Below are positions 28,327 to 36,981 of a stretch of DNA of 64,000 bases, piece by piece; position 1 is the stretch's first letter; each line of letters opens with the position of its first letter. The notes beneath the pieces were generated by a model. That model saw nothing but the letters and a program-made list of their open reading frames with translations, made no database searches and was not told the DNA's origin. The DNA is from Tropicibacter oceani. Lineage in GTDB: Bacteria; Pseudomonadota; Alphaproteobacteria; Rhodobacterales; Rhodobacteraceae. The stretch is taken from positions 868,001-932,000 of the forward strand of contig NZ_CP124616.1 of NCBI RefSeq assembly GCF_029958925.1, given 5' to 3'. A program made the translations under genes and the position numbers.

Positions 28327-28974
28327 CTACTCGGCGTCCGGCTGGTTGGGCGGCGCCGCCCGAACAAAGGCCTCGACCTTGTCCAGCGCGGCAAAGATCC
28401 GGGCGATCACCGGCCATTGCTCCGGATCGATCCCGAACCGCTTGTTGTTCCAGACCTGCGCGTAAAGACAGACATCGGCCAACCCCGGCGTGTCGCCATG
28501 GCAGAACATCCCGGTTTCCGGCGCGGTGGCCAAGGATGTCTCAAGCGCGTCAAAGGTTTCGCTGACCCAATGGGTGAACCAGCGCTTTTGCGCGGCCTCG
28601 TCCGCCCCGAATTCCGAGGCGATGTATTGCAGAACCCGCAGGTTGTTCAGCGGGTGCACCTCGCAGGCAACCATGTAGGCCAGTGCCCGGACGCGGGCCC
28701 GCTGCACCGGGTCGGGCGGCAACAGGGCGGGCTGCGGGTGTACCTCGTCCAGCCATTCGATGATCGCCAGCGATTGCGGGATGTGGGTGCCGTCCTCCAG
28801 CTCCAGCACTGGTACCAGCCCTGCGGGGTTGCGCGCCAGAAAGGCCGGGTCCTTATGCGCCTTTTCCTTCAGCGCATAGGATACATAATCATACTCCAGC
28901 CCCTTCAGGTTCAACGCCGCCCGAAGCCGGGTCGAGGTCGAGGACCGAAAGTAGTTATGCAGGATCAGGGTCAT
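28327..28974 (-). CDS. GST-family maleylpyruvate isomerase (zeta-like)
   Basis: A 215-residue glutathione S-transferase. The N-terminal thioredoxin-like half has the zeta-class active-site Ser region SSTSTRLRAALNLKGLEY, and the PVLELEDG segment with the cis-Pro. It should isomerise maleylpyruvate to fumarylpyruvate using glutathione. The GTG/ATG arrangement gives a 4-nt ATGA overlap with the hydrolase upstream. The context of gentisate dioxygenase and fumarylpyruvate hydrolase makes this assignment firm. Confidence 0.9.
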   Translation of the reverse strand: MTLILHNYFRSSTSTRLRAALNLKGLEYDYVSYALKEKAHKDPAFLARNPAGLVPVLELEDGTHIPQSLAIIEWLDEVHPQPALLPPDPVQRARVRALAYMVACEVHPLNNLRVLQYIASEFGADEAAQKRWFTHWVSETFDALETSLATAPETGMFCHGDTPGLADVCLYAQVWNNKRFGIDPEQWPVIARIFAALDKVEAFVRAAPPNQPDAE

Positions 28975-29666
28975 TCCGGGTTGCCGATCGTCACGGTGGC
29001 CTCGCCCAAGCCCACGACCGAGGCGGTGCAGACGTCGCCCGGCACCAGCTTGCCGACCCCGGCGGGCGTTCCCGACATGATCAGATCGCCGGGCTGCAAC
29101 GCCATCGAACGCGACAGGATCGAGATCACCTCGGGGATGGTCCAGATCAGTTCGTCAAGGTCGGCGTCCTGACGGGTTTCGCCGTTCACCGTCAGCTTGA
29201 TCGACCCTTTGGCCGGGTGGCCGACTTCGGACACCGGATGCAGGGGCCCGATCACCGCCGAGCGGTCAAAGGCCTTGCCCCAGTCCCAGGGTCGCCCCAT
29301 GTCCTTGGCCGTCTGTTGCAGATCGCGCCGGGTCAGGTCGTTGCCGGTGCCATAGCCCCAGACGTGGCCTAGCGCATCCGCTTCGGAAATGTTCCGCCCG
29401 CCCTTGCCGATGGCGACGACCATCTCGGCCTCATAGTGCAGGTTGTCGGTTTCGGGCGGGTAGGGGATGGTCTGGCCGTGATCGACCACCGCATCGGCGG
29501 GCTTGGTGAAAAAGAACGGCGGTTCGCGATCCGGATCCTTGCCCATTTCGCGGGCATGGGCGGCATAGTTGCGCCCGACGCAAAAAATGCGCCGCACGGG
29601 AAAGCGGTCTTCGCTGCCGGCAACGGCTACCGAAGGGGTGGGGGCCGGATCGATTACAAAACCCAT
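28971..29666 (-). CDS. nagK: Fumarylpyruvate hydrolase (FAH family)
   Basis: A 231-residue FAH-superfamily hydrolase. It has the catalytic/metal elements CVGRNYAAHAREMG, the acidic pair in HYEAEMVVAIG and the Asp/Lys region in GYGTGNDLTRRD, with a C-terminal GTPAGVG. It splits fumarylpyruvate into fumarate and pyruvate, completing the gentisate route. It lies 30 nt after the monooxygenase stop. Confidence 0.9.
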   Translation of the reverse strand: MGFVIDPAPTPSVAVAGSEDRFPVRRIFCVGRNYAAHAREMGKDPDREPPFFFTKPADAVVDHGQTIPYPPETDNLHYEAEMVVAIGKGGRNISEADALGHVWGYGTGNDLTRRDLQQTAKDMGRPWDWGKAFDRSAVIGPLHPVSEVGHPAKGSIKLTVNGETRQDADLDELIWTIPEVISILSRSMALQPGDLIMSGTPAGVGKLVPGDVCTASVVGLGEATVTIGNPE

Positions 29667-29696
29667 TGTCTGTCCTTTGTTGCGTTCGCGGAAATC

Positions 29697-30878
29697 TCAG
29701 TTGTCGAGTCCATTGGAACCGTACAGCCAGTTCAGCTGATTGTACCAGTCCTGTGCACTCATCCCGCTCATCACGCTGTTGCGCACGGCGGCCTGCGCGC
29801 CTGAGGGATGATAAATGTATTCGCCGATCAGGCGGCTGTTCATCTGCACCCGGGCGGTGCGCACGCTGCGCATGGCCTGATACCGGGACAGCGCCTTGTC
29901 GATGTCGGCCTCGCCTTCCATGCAATGGGCCAGCGCCACCGCGTCCTCCATTGCCATGCAGGCACCCTGGGCAAAGTATTGCAGCATCGGATGCGCCGCA
30001 TCGCCCAACAGCGCTACGCGCCCGTCCAGCCAGTTGGAAATCGGATCGCGGTCGCACAGCACCCACAGCTTCCAGTCGGTGCCGTGTTCAATGATCTGGC
30101 GCGCCTTGGGGTGGATGTGTTCGAACCCCTGCGCGACCTCGGCCTTGGATACGGGCCGCCCCGAGATCGCCTCCTGGACGTCGCGGTGATAGGTCACCAC
30201 CAGGTTGTAAACCTTGCCGCCTTTCAGCGGGTAGTGGACGATGTGGCACTTGGGCCCTGCCCAAAGCGTCGCGGCGTTCCAGCGCAGGTCTTCGGGCATC
30301 TGCTGTGTCGGGATGACGCTGCGATACGTGGTGTGCCCGGAAATCCGTGGTTCCCCGTCGCCCACCATCTGCGCCCGAATGGGCGAGCGCAGCCCCTCGG
30401 CGCCGATCAGGACGCGGCCCTTCAGCGGATCGCGCCCTTTCAGGATCAGTGTCACACCGGTGCCATCCTGTTCATAGCGGTCCACCACATGTTCGGTGCG
30501 CAGATCGACCAGAGGGCTTTGTTCGCAATACTTCAGCAGCACGCCATGCAGATCGGCCCGGTGCACCACGGCATAGGGGTTGCCGTAAAACTTGCGAAAG
30601 GGTTCATCCAGCGGGATTTGGGTTATGTCCTCGGCGGTCTGGGCGTCCATCAGGCGCAGGGCGTCGATATAGACCGCCTTTTCCCGGGCCTGATCGCCGA
30701 CACCCAGGTAGTCAAAGCAGTGAAAGGCGTTGGGGCCGATCTGGATGCCTGCGCCGATTTCGCCGAACTGTTTTGCCTGTTCGACCACGATCGAGCGAAA
30801 GCCCTTTTGCGCCAGCCCGCAGGCCGCCGCCAAACCGCCAATACCGCCCCCCGCTATCAGGATGGGTTGATCTGACAT
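29697..30878 (-). CDS. 3-hydroxybenzoate 6-monooxygenase (FAD-dependent)
   Basis: A 393-residue flavin monooxygenase. FAD motifs: IAGGGIGGLAAACGL at residues ~6-20, and GDAAHPMLQYFAQGA with EDAVAL about residue 290. A DG-like segment (GAEGLRSPIRAQM) is in the middle. The ATG at 30878 with GGGAGGAG upstream is chosen over the longer frame to 31133. It should turn 3-hydroxybenzoate (or a related salicylate) into gentisate, feeding the next genes. It is transcribed divergently from the MarR gene. Confidence 0.88.
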   Translation of the reverse strand: MSDQPILIAGGGIGGLAAACGLAQKGFRSIVVEQAKQFGEIGAGIQIGPNAFHCFDYLGVGDQAREKAVYIDALRLMDAQTAEDITQIPLDEPFRKFYGNPYAVVHRADLHGVLLKYCEQSPLVDLRTEHVVDRYEQDGTGVTLILKGRDPLKGRVLIGAEGLRSPIRAQMVGDGEPRISGHTTYRSVIPTQQMPEDLRWNAATLWAGPKCHIVHYPLKGGKVYNLVVTYHRDVQEAISGRPVSKAEVAQGFEHIHPKARQIIEHGTDWKLWVLCDRDPISNWLDGRVALLGDAAHPMLQYFAQGACMAMEDAVALAHCMEGEADIDKALSRYQAMRSVRTARVQMNSRLIGEYIYHPSGAQAAVRNSVMSGMSAQDWYNQLNWLYGSNGLDN

Positions 30879-30908
30879 GACGACTCCTCCCGCCGGTTCC
30901 GCCAAATA

Positions 30909-30939
30909 AGTATGTATGCTTATCATTAGCAGGCATACT
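30909..30939. promoter_or_regulatory. Likely MarR operator between the divergent genes
   Basis: Within the 123-bp gap, AGTATG (30909-30914) and CATACT (30934-30939) form an outer repeat, and TGCT (30917-30920) with AGCA (30928-30931) an inner near-perfect dyad. The arrangement is a typical MarR site controlling both the gentisate operon and the regulator. Confidence 0.55.
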
Positions 30940-31001
30940 ACCCTCGCGCCATTGTTTTTTGTAAGGTGCCGTGAAAGGCGTGATCGCAAGGGGTGAAACA
31001 G

Positions 31002-31445
31002 ATGTCTGACAGCGGCGGCGACCTGCCCTTTCACCAGATGGCCGGGCATTTGATCAGGCGGCTTCACCAGATTTCGACCCAGACCTTTCAGATGCGTGCA
31101 AAAGCGGCCGGGATCGACCTGACGCCGGTCCAATTCGCCGCGCTAGAGGCGATCGCCGCCAATCCCGGTGTCGATCAGGCCAGCGTTGCGGCGCTGATCG
31201 CCTATGATCGGGCAACCATCGGCGGGGTCATCGACCGGTTGCAACAAAAGGGGCTGATCACCCGCAAGGTCAGCGAAACCGACCGACGGGCGCGGGTTCT
31301 GGCCCTGACCAAACCCGGTCAGGACCAGTTGCAGGCCTTGCGCCCCATCGTCGAGGCGCTGCAGCCCGACATTCTGGGCGGGCTCAGCGCGGGGGAACAA
31401 AGGCAGTTCCTGGCGCTTGCCCACAAGGCGGCCAAGGGGGGTTAG
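31002..31445 (+). CDS. MarR-family transcriptional regulator
   Basis: A 147-residue winged-helix regulator. Wing and recognition region: ASVAALIAYDRATIGGVIDRLQQKGL followed by the MarR turn (KVSETDRRARVLALT, the DRR-type wing). The ATG at 31002 has AAGGGG upstream; a GTG at 30993 is possible. It is divergent from the gentisate operon, so it likely represses it and releases on 3-hydroxybenzoate or gentisate. The stop overlaps the convergent MsrQ-like gene stop. Confidence 0.87.
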   Translation: MSDSGGDLPFHQMAGHLIRRLHQISTQTFQMRAKAAGIDLTPVQFAALEAIAANPGVDQASVAALIAYDRATIGGVIDRLQQKGLITRKVSETDRRARVLALTKPGQDQLQALRPIVEALQPDILGGLSAGEQRQFLALAHKAAKGG

Positions 31446-32041
31446 GCCGCGGCGCGGCGCATCCGGCGTTTGTTGGTCCAATACCAGATGCGATAGGCTT
31501 CCAGGGCAATCAGCGGCGAAAATTGGACAATGGCGCCCAGCGGATGTTCCCAATTATGCAGCGACGCCCAGTGCAGCAGCGTCAGAACCGCCGCGCCATA
31601 GGTCCAGCGTTGCAGGGTCTTCCAGCGCGGTCCCATGACGCGCACGAAATAATCCATCGAGGTGACGGCCAGCGGAATGAAGATCGCAAAGGCGATCCAG
31701 CCGGTCCAGATGTAAAAGCGGTCAATCTCGCTGACGACTTGGTCGAGCGATCCTTTGTCCAGCACGTAGAACAGCGTATGCAGCGCGCCATAACCGAACG
31801 ACGCGACACCCAGGTAGCGGCGGTTCTTTTTCAACCACTGCGGCCCGCGCCAGCCTTTCAGCAACATGGTCAGCGGGGTCGCGATCATCGTGATGATCAA
31901 CAGCCGCGCCGCCCATTCACCCGTGGGATGCACAAGCATGTGGATGATCCGTGCGTTGTCGGATGTAAGCGCCTGATAGCTCCAGGCGGCGGGCGGCAGG
32001 GCCAAAAGCGCCCAAAGCCAATAAGGGGTGAACCGGGACAT
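31442..32041 (-). CDS. msrQ: MsrQ-like heme-binding membrane subunit (ferric-reductase domain)
   Basis: A 199-residue polytopic protein with about five to six helices and conserved His residues (for example NARIIHMLVHPTGEW, YGALHTLFY and LLHWASLHNWEH) spaced as heme ligands. MsrQ anchors and reduces the periplasmic methionine sulfoxide reductase MsrP; the MsrP gene is not next to it here. The ATG at 32041 is chosen over 32089. The stop overlaps that of the MarR gene. Confidence 0.8.
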   Translation of the reverse strand: MSRFTPYWLWALLALPPAAWSYQALTSDNARIIHMLVHPTGEWAARLLIITMIATPLTMLLKGWRGPQWLKKNRRYLGVASFGYGALHTLFYVLDKGSLDQVVSEIDRFYIWTGWIAFAIFIPLAVTSMDYFVRVMGPRWKTLQRWTYGAAVLTLLHWASLHNWEHPLGAIVQFSPLIALEAYRIWYWTNKRRMRRAAA

Positions 32042-32195
32042 CGAAAACCATTCCTTTTTCTTGCGAACACTGGTCAAACGGGGCGGCACCGAATTCCCGT
32101 CGGGCTCAGACCAGATTTTTTGCGCGGCAGAAAGGCTTGCCTCTGCCGGGGAGGTTTGGCTACTTCGGGAAGGGTCATTCTAATAGGAGCCACCC

Positions 32196-32951
32196 TTGGT
32201 CCTTGTCCGCCTCTTTCCGGTTCTGGCCCTGTGCCTGACCATGATGCCGCTGACCGCGCGCGCGGGCGAGGTGACGGTTTTCGCGGCCTCCAGCCTCAAG
32301 ACCGCGCTGGACGCCATCGCGCCGGGCTTTCAGCAGGCGACGGGGCATGGGCTGACGGTATCCTTTGCCGGGTCGTCGGTGCTGGCCCGCCAGATCGAGG
32401 CCGGCGCACCGGCGGATGTGTTCATTTCCGCCAGTGCCGACTGGATGGATCACCTGGCCGCGCAGGGGCTGATCGACGCCGGGTCGCGCCGCAATCTGCT
32501 GGGCAACAGCCTTGTCCTGATCGGGCAACCGCAGGATGCGCCCCTGACCGATTGGGCCGATCTGCCCGTGCGTCTGGGGCAGGGTCGACTGGCCATGGCG
32601 CTGGTTCAGGCGGTGCCTGCTGGGATCTACGGCAAGGCCGCGCTGGACTCGCTGGGGCTGTGGGACCAGCTGGCGCCGCAGGTGGCGCAGGCCGACAACG
32701 TGCGCGCCGCGCTGGCGCTGGTCGCCCTGGGCGAAGCGCCGCTGGGCGTCGTCTATGCCACCGATGCGCAGGCCGAACCGCAGGTCAGCGTGCTGGCGAC
32801 CTTTCCCGCCGGGTCGCACCCGCCCATCGTCTACCCTGCGGCGCGAATCCAGGGCAGCGGGGCCGCCGCGCAGGACCTGCTTGATTACCTGAACAGCGCC
32901 CCGGCCCGCGCCGTCTTTGCCGATCAGGGCTTTGCCCTGCCGGAGGACTAG
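32196..32951 (+). CDS. modA: Molybdate-binding periplasmic protein
   Basis: A 251-residue binding protein with a signal peptide (LVRLFPVLALCLTMMPLTARA). It has the family motif EVTVFAASSLKTALD, then VSFAGSSVLARQIEAGAPADVFISA for the oxyanion. The start is a TTG at 32196 with AATAGGAG upstream. It heads modABC, the molybdate importer needed for molybdoenzymes. No ModE site was recognised upstream. Confidence 0.92.
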   Translation: MVLVRLFPVLALCLTMMPLTARAGEVTVFAASSLKTALDAIAPGFQQATGHGLTVSFAGSSVLARQIEAGAPADVFISASADWMDHLAAQGLIDAGSRRNLLGNSLVLIGQPQDAPLTDWADLPVRLGQGRLAMALVQAVPAGIYGKAALDSLGLWDQLAPQVAQADNVRAALALVALGEAPLGVVYATDAQAEPQVSVLATFPAGSHPPIVYPAARIQGSGAAAQDLLDYLNSAPARAVFADQGFALPED

Positions 32952-32952
32952 G

Positions 32953-33645
32953 GTGGACTGGCTGGGCCCCGAAGAATGGCAGGCGGTGGCGCTGTCGCTG
33001 CGCGTGGCCTTATGGGCGGTCCTGTTGTCCTTGCCGCTGGGGCTGTTCACCGCCTATGCGCTGGCGCGCTGGCATTTCCCCGGCAAACAGATCGTCAACG
33101 GGCTGGTGCATTTGCCGCTGATCCTGCCGCCGGTGGTCACCGGCTACCTGCTGCTGATGACCTTTGGCACCCGCGCGCCGCTGGGCGCGGCCTTGCAGGA
33201 CATCGGGATCGTCTTTGCCTTTCGCTGGACCGGGGCGGCGTTGGCGGCGGCGGTCATGGCCTTTCCGCTGATGGTGCGCGCTATGCGGTTGTCGATAGAA
33301 TCGGTGGACCCCAGGCTGGAACAGGCCGCCGCCACGTTGGGCGCCTCGCGCCTTTGGGTGTTCCTGACCGTCACCTTGCCGCTGACCCTGCCGGGGGTGA
33401 TCGCAGGCGCGATCCTGGCCTTTGCCAAGGCGATGGGTGAATTCGGCGCGACCATCACCTTTGTGTCCAACATTCCTGGCCAGACCCAGACCCTGCCTTC
33501 GGCGGTCTATGCCTTTTTGCAGGTGCCGGGGGCCGAAGGATCGGCGCTGCGGCTGGTGATCGTGTCGATCGTGATCGCCATGGGCGCGCTGTTGCTGTCG
33601 GAATGGCTGTCGCGCCGGGTGTCGCGCCGGGTGGGCGGCGCATGA
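32953..33645 (+). CDS. modB: Molybdate ABC transporter permease
   Basis: A 230-residue inner-membrane permease with five or six helices. The EAA loop, which contacts the ATPase, reads EQAAATLGASRLWVFLTVTL. The GTG at 32953 is 1 nt beyond the modA stop, with GGAGG inside the end of modA. The longer frame from 32917 lies in modA and is not used. Confidence 0.92.
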   Translation: MDWLGPEEWQAVALSLRVALWAVLLSLPLGLFTAYALARWHFPGKQIVNGLVHLPLILPPVVTGYLLLMTFGTRAPLGAALQDIGIVFAFRWTGAALAAAVMAFPLMVRAMRLSIESVDPRLEQAAATLGASRLWVFLTVTLPLTLPGVIAGAILAFAKAMGEFGATITFVSNIPGQTQTLPSAVYAFLQVPGAEGSALRLVIVSIVIAMGALLLSEWLSRRVSRRVGGA

Positions 33646-34724
33646 CACTGTCTGTCTGTCTGAAACACCAATTCCCCGGGCTGGCGCTGGACGTGGATTT
33701 TCAGGCCCCGGCCGGGCTGACCGTGCTGTTCGGCCGGTCGGGATCGGGCAAGACCACCATCGTCAACGCGGTGGCGGGGCTGTTGCGGCCGGACGCCGGG
33801 CGGATCGTGGTTGCCGACCATGTGCTGCTGGACACGCAGCGGGGGCTTTGCCTGCCGCCCAGCCGCCGCCGCCTGGGTTATATCTTTCAGGAAGGACGGC
33901 TGTTCCCGCACATGACCGTGCGCCAGAACCTGTCCTACGGGCGGTGGTTTTCCCCCGATCGCGGTGCTGTGCACCCCGATCACGTGATCGAGCTTCTGGG
34001 CATCGGGGCGCTGCTGGATCGTCGGCCAGGTGCCCTGTCAGGCGGTGAAAAGCAGCGGGTCGCCATCGGTCGCGCGCTGCTGGCCAATCCGGCGCTGATC
34101 CTGGCGGACGAACCGCTTGCCGCACTGGACGAGGCCCGCAAGGCCGAGATCCTGCCCTATTTCGAACGCCTGCGCGACGAGGCGGTCGTGCCCATCCTGT
34201 ACGTCAGCCATGCCCCGGCCGAGGTGGCGCGCCTTGCGACTTCGGTCGTGGCCTTGCAGGACGGGCGCGTTGCGCGCCAGGGCCTTGCGGCCGATGTGCT
34301 GGGCGATCCGTCGATCCTGCCCGCCGGGGTCCGAGGCGCCGGGGCCATCCTGGAGGCGCGGGTCGTGGCGCATCACGACGATGGCCTGTCCGAGCTGGAC
34401 GCAGGCGGGCAGCGCCTGCATCTGCCGCGCGTCGCCCGCGCGGTCGGCGAAACCCTGCGTGTCCGCATTCCCGCCCAGGAGGTGATCCTGGCCCGGTCGC
34501 GCCCCGAGGGGCTGTCCGCGCTCAACATCATTCCTGGCCGCATCGAGGCGATCCGCGAAGGCGGCGGGCCGGGGGCCATCGTGTCGCTTTCGACGCCGGC
34601 CGGCACGGTTCTGGCCCGGATCACCCGCCGGTCGGCCCAGGCGCTGGGCCTGGCCGAAGGGGTTGAATGCTTTGCGGTGCTGAAAACCGTCGCCATCGCC
34701 CCGCAAGACATCGGCGGGGCTTGA
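33642..34724 (+). CDS. modC: Molybdate ABC transporter ATPase with Mop domain
   Basis: A 360-residue ABC ATPase. Walker A is FGRSGSGKTT, the signature is LSGGEKQR, Walker B is LILADEPLAALD and the switch His is in YVSHAPAEV. The C-terminal ~70 residues resemble a Mop (TOBE) molybdate-binding domain (ALNIIPGRIEAIR). It overlaps modB by ATGA. Confidence 0.93.
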   Translation: MTLSVCLKHQFPGLALDVDFQAPAGLTVLFGRSGSGKTTIVNAVAGLLRPDAGRIVVADHVLLDTQRGLCLPPSRRRLGYIFQEGRLFPHMTVRQNLSYGRWFSPDRGAVHPDHVIELLGIGALLDRRPGALSGGEKQRVAIGRALLANPALILADEPLAALDEARKAEILPYFERLRDEAVVPILYVSHAPAEVARLATSVVALQDGRVARQGLAADVLGDPSILPAGVRGAGAILEARVVAHHDDGLSELDAGGQRLHLPRVARAVGETLRVRIPAQEVILARSRPEGLSALNIIPGRIEAIREGGGPGAIVSLSTPAGTVLARITRRSAQALGLAEGVECFAVLKTVAIAPQDIGGA

Positions 34725-34756
34725 ACCTGGCTGCCGCGCCGCTAGGTCGCTGGCTT

Positions 34757-35422
34757 ATGAAACGGGTATTGATCATCGGGAACAGCGGCGGCATCGGATC
34801 TGCGGTGCAGGCCGCCTTGCAGGCGAAGGGCCATGCGGTCACGGGCGTGTCGCGGTCGGGCGACGGGCTGGACGTCACCAGCGAAGCCTCGGTCAGGGGG
34901 GTAATTGGCAGCCTCGAAGGGCCATTCGACTGGGTCCTAGTGGCGACCGGCGCGCTTGAGATTGACGGCGGCGCCCCCGAGAAATCCCTGGCCAGCCTCA
35001 GTGCCCGAACGATGCAGGACCAGTTTGCGCTGAACGCCATGGGGCCCATGCTGGTGCTGAAACATGCGCTGCCGCTACTGCCCAAGGACAACCCGGCGGT
35101 GTTTGCCGCCCTGTCCGCCCGCGTGGGCAGCATCGGCGACAACCGGCTGGGGGGATGGTACAGCTATCGCGCTGCAAAGGCGGCGTTGAACCAGTTGATG
35201 CATGGTGCGGCGATCGAACTGGCGCGCACCCACAAACAGCTGGCCTGCGTCTGCCTGCATCCCGGCACGGTGGCCACGCCCTTTACCGAAAAATACCTTG
35301 GCCGTCATCCTGCCGTTCCCGCGCCACAGGCCGCCGCGCGCCTGATCGAGGTCATGGCAAGCCTGACCGCAAAGGACACCGGCCGCTTTCTGGATTATGC
35401 GGGCAAGGAAATCCCGTGGTAG
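34757..35422 (+). CDS. SDR-family oxidoreductase (C-factor-like)
   Basis: A 221-residue short-chain dehydrogenase. The NAD motif is IIGNSGGIGSA, and the active-site YxxxK is YRAAK (about residue 137). The ATG at 34757 has only weak ribosome-site support. Its stop overlaps the photolyase start by 7 nt, so the two genes are probably co-translated. The substrate is unknown; such SDRs often sit next to cryptochrome/photolyase genes in alphaproteobacteria. Confidence 0.85.
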   Translation: MKRVLIIGNSGGIGSAVQAALQAKGHAVTGVSRSGDGLDVTSEASVRGVIGSLEGPFDWVLVATGALEIDGGAPEKSLASLSARTMQDQFALNAMGPMLVLKHALPLLPKDNPAVFAALSARVGSIGDNRLGGWYSYRAAKAALNQLMHGAAIELARTHKQLACVCLHPGTVATPFTEKYLGRHPAVPAPQAAARLIEVMASLTAKDTGRFLDYAGKEIPW

Positions 35423-36942
35423 CACGTCTTGTCCTGGTGCTGGGCGACCAGCTGTCGACCGACCTGTCCGCCCTGCGCGCGGCCGACAAGGCGCGCGACA
35501 TCGTCGTCATGGCCGAAGTCGCGGACGAGGCGGGCTATGTCCCGCACCACCCCAAGAAGATCGCGCTGATCTTTGCCGCGATGCGCAAGTTCGCGGCGCG
35601 GCTGGAACAGGACGGCTGGACCATTCGCTATTCCCAGCTGGACGACACCGGCAACGCCGGGTCGATCGTGGGGGAACTGCTGCGCCGCGCCGAGGAAACC
35701 GGCGCGTCTGAGGTGCTGGCCACCGAGCCGGGTGAATGGCGCCTGATCCAGGCCTTGCAGAACGCGCCGATCACGCTGCACCTGAAGGAAGACGACCGGT
35801 TCCTGGCCTCGCACAGCCAGTTCCAGGATTGGGCCAAGGGGCGCAAGGCCCTGAGGATGGAGTATTTCTACCGTGAGATGCGGCGCAAGACCGGCCTTTT
35901 GATGCAAGGCGACGAACCTGCGGGCAGCCAGTGGAACTATGACCAGGAAAACCGCAAGCCAGCCCCCGACAGCGTGACGACCGCGCCGATGCAGTTCACC
36001 CCGGATGCCATCACCCAAGAGGTGCTGGACCTTGTCGAGGCGCGCTTTGGCAAGACGTTCGGCGATTTGCGGCCCTTTCACTATGCCACCGACCAGGGGC
36101 AGGCCCGGCAGGCGCTGGCGCATTTCATCCGCCATGCCCTGCCGCGCTTTGGCGATTTCCAGGACGCCATGCTGGATCAGAACCGGTTTCTGTATCACTC
36201 GCTGCTGTCGGCCTATATGAACATCGGTCTGCTGGACCCGCTCGAGGTGTGCCGCGCCGCGCAGCAGGCCTATGAGGATGGCGATGCCCCGCTGAACGCG
36301 GTCGAAGGCTTTGTCCGCCAGATCATCGGCTGGCGCGAATACGTCCGGGGCATCTATTTCCTCGAAGGGCCGGAGTATCCGCAACGCAATGCCCTGAACC
36401 ATGACCGCAAGCTGCCGGCGCTGTATTGGGGCGGCCCGACGCGGATGCGCTGCGTCGAAAAAGCCGTCAGCCAGACCCGGCAAGAGGCCTATGCCCACCA
36501 TATCCAGCGGCTGATGGTGACGGGCAATTTCGCGCTCTTGGCCGGGATCAACCCGACCGAACTGCATGAATGGTATCTAAGCGTCTATATCGACGCCTTC
36601 GAATGGGTCGAGGCGCCCAATACCGTCGGGATGAGCCAGTTCGCCGATGGCGGGGTCATCGCCTCCAAGCCCTATGTGTCCTCAGGCAACTACATCAACA
36701 AGATGTCCGATCACTGCAAGCGCTGCCACTATGCCGTCAAGGACAAGACCGGCGACAAGGCCTGTCCGTTCAACCTGTTGTACTGGCATTTCCTGGATCG
36801 CCACCGCGACCGGTTCAGCGGCAATGCGCGGATGGGCAACATGTACCGCACCTGGGATCGCATGGACGAAGACAAACGCGCGGTGATCCTGCAAGAGGCC
36901 GCCGCGCTGCTGGACCGTCTGGATCAGGGCCAGGTGGTCTGA
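35416..36942 (+). CDS. FeS bacterial cryptochrome/photolyase (PhrB/CryB type)
   Basis: A 508-residue photolyase-family flavoprotein. Cys at 346, 434, 437 and 450 match the four [4Fe-4S] ligands of Agrobacterium PhrB (350, 438, 441, 454) with a constant offset of 4. The family FAD-binding part includes GWREYVRGIYF and the C-terminal YINKMSDHCKRCHYA. The GTG at 35416 has AAGGA six bases upstream. Known relatives repair (6-4) photoproducts or act as blue-light photoreceptors. It overlaps the SDR stop, so light repair and SDR are linked. Confidence 0.93.
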   Translation: MVARLVLVLGDQLSTDLSALRAADKARDIVVMAEVADEAGYVPHHPKKIALIFAAMRKFAARLEQDGWTIRYSQLDDTGNAGSIVGELLRRAEETGASEVLATEPGEWRLIQALQNAPITLHLKEDDRFLASHSQFQDWAKGRKALRMEYFYREMRRKTGLLMQGDEPAGSQWNYDQENRKPAPDSVTTAPMQFTPDAITQEVLDLVEARFGKTFGDLRPFHYATDQGQARQALAHFIRHALPRFGDFQDAMLDQNRFLYHSLLSAYMNIGLLDPLEVCRAAQQAYEDGDAPLNAVEGFVRQIIGWREYVRGIYFLEGPEYPQRNALNHDRKLPALYWGGPTRMRCVEKAVSQTRQEAYAHHIQRLMVTGNFALLAGINPTELHEWYLSVYIDAFEWVEAPNTVGMSQFADGGVIASKPYVSSGNYINKMSDHCKRCHYAVKDKTGDKACPFNLLYWHFLDRHRDRFSGNARMGNMYRTWDRMDEDKRAVILQEAAALLDRLDQGQVV

Positions 36943-36981
36943 CCTGGACGTCCGCGGCCGCCTGAACCGCCGCAGAGCGGA

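Noticed and set aside
30879-31133. N-terminal extension of the monooxygenase frame across the MarR gene
   Set aside because: The ATG at 30878 has a ribosome site and starts directly before the FAD motif. The extension would cover the divergent regulator and its operator.
35155-35415. Upstream extension of the photolyase frame into the SDR gene
   Set aside because: The SDR is a complete gene with its YxxxK motif. The photolyase start at GTG 35416 has a good ribosome site and gives the usual family N-terminus.
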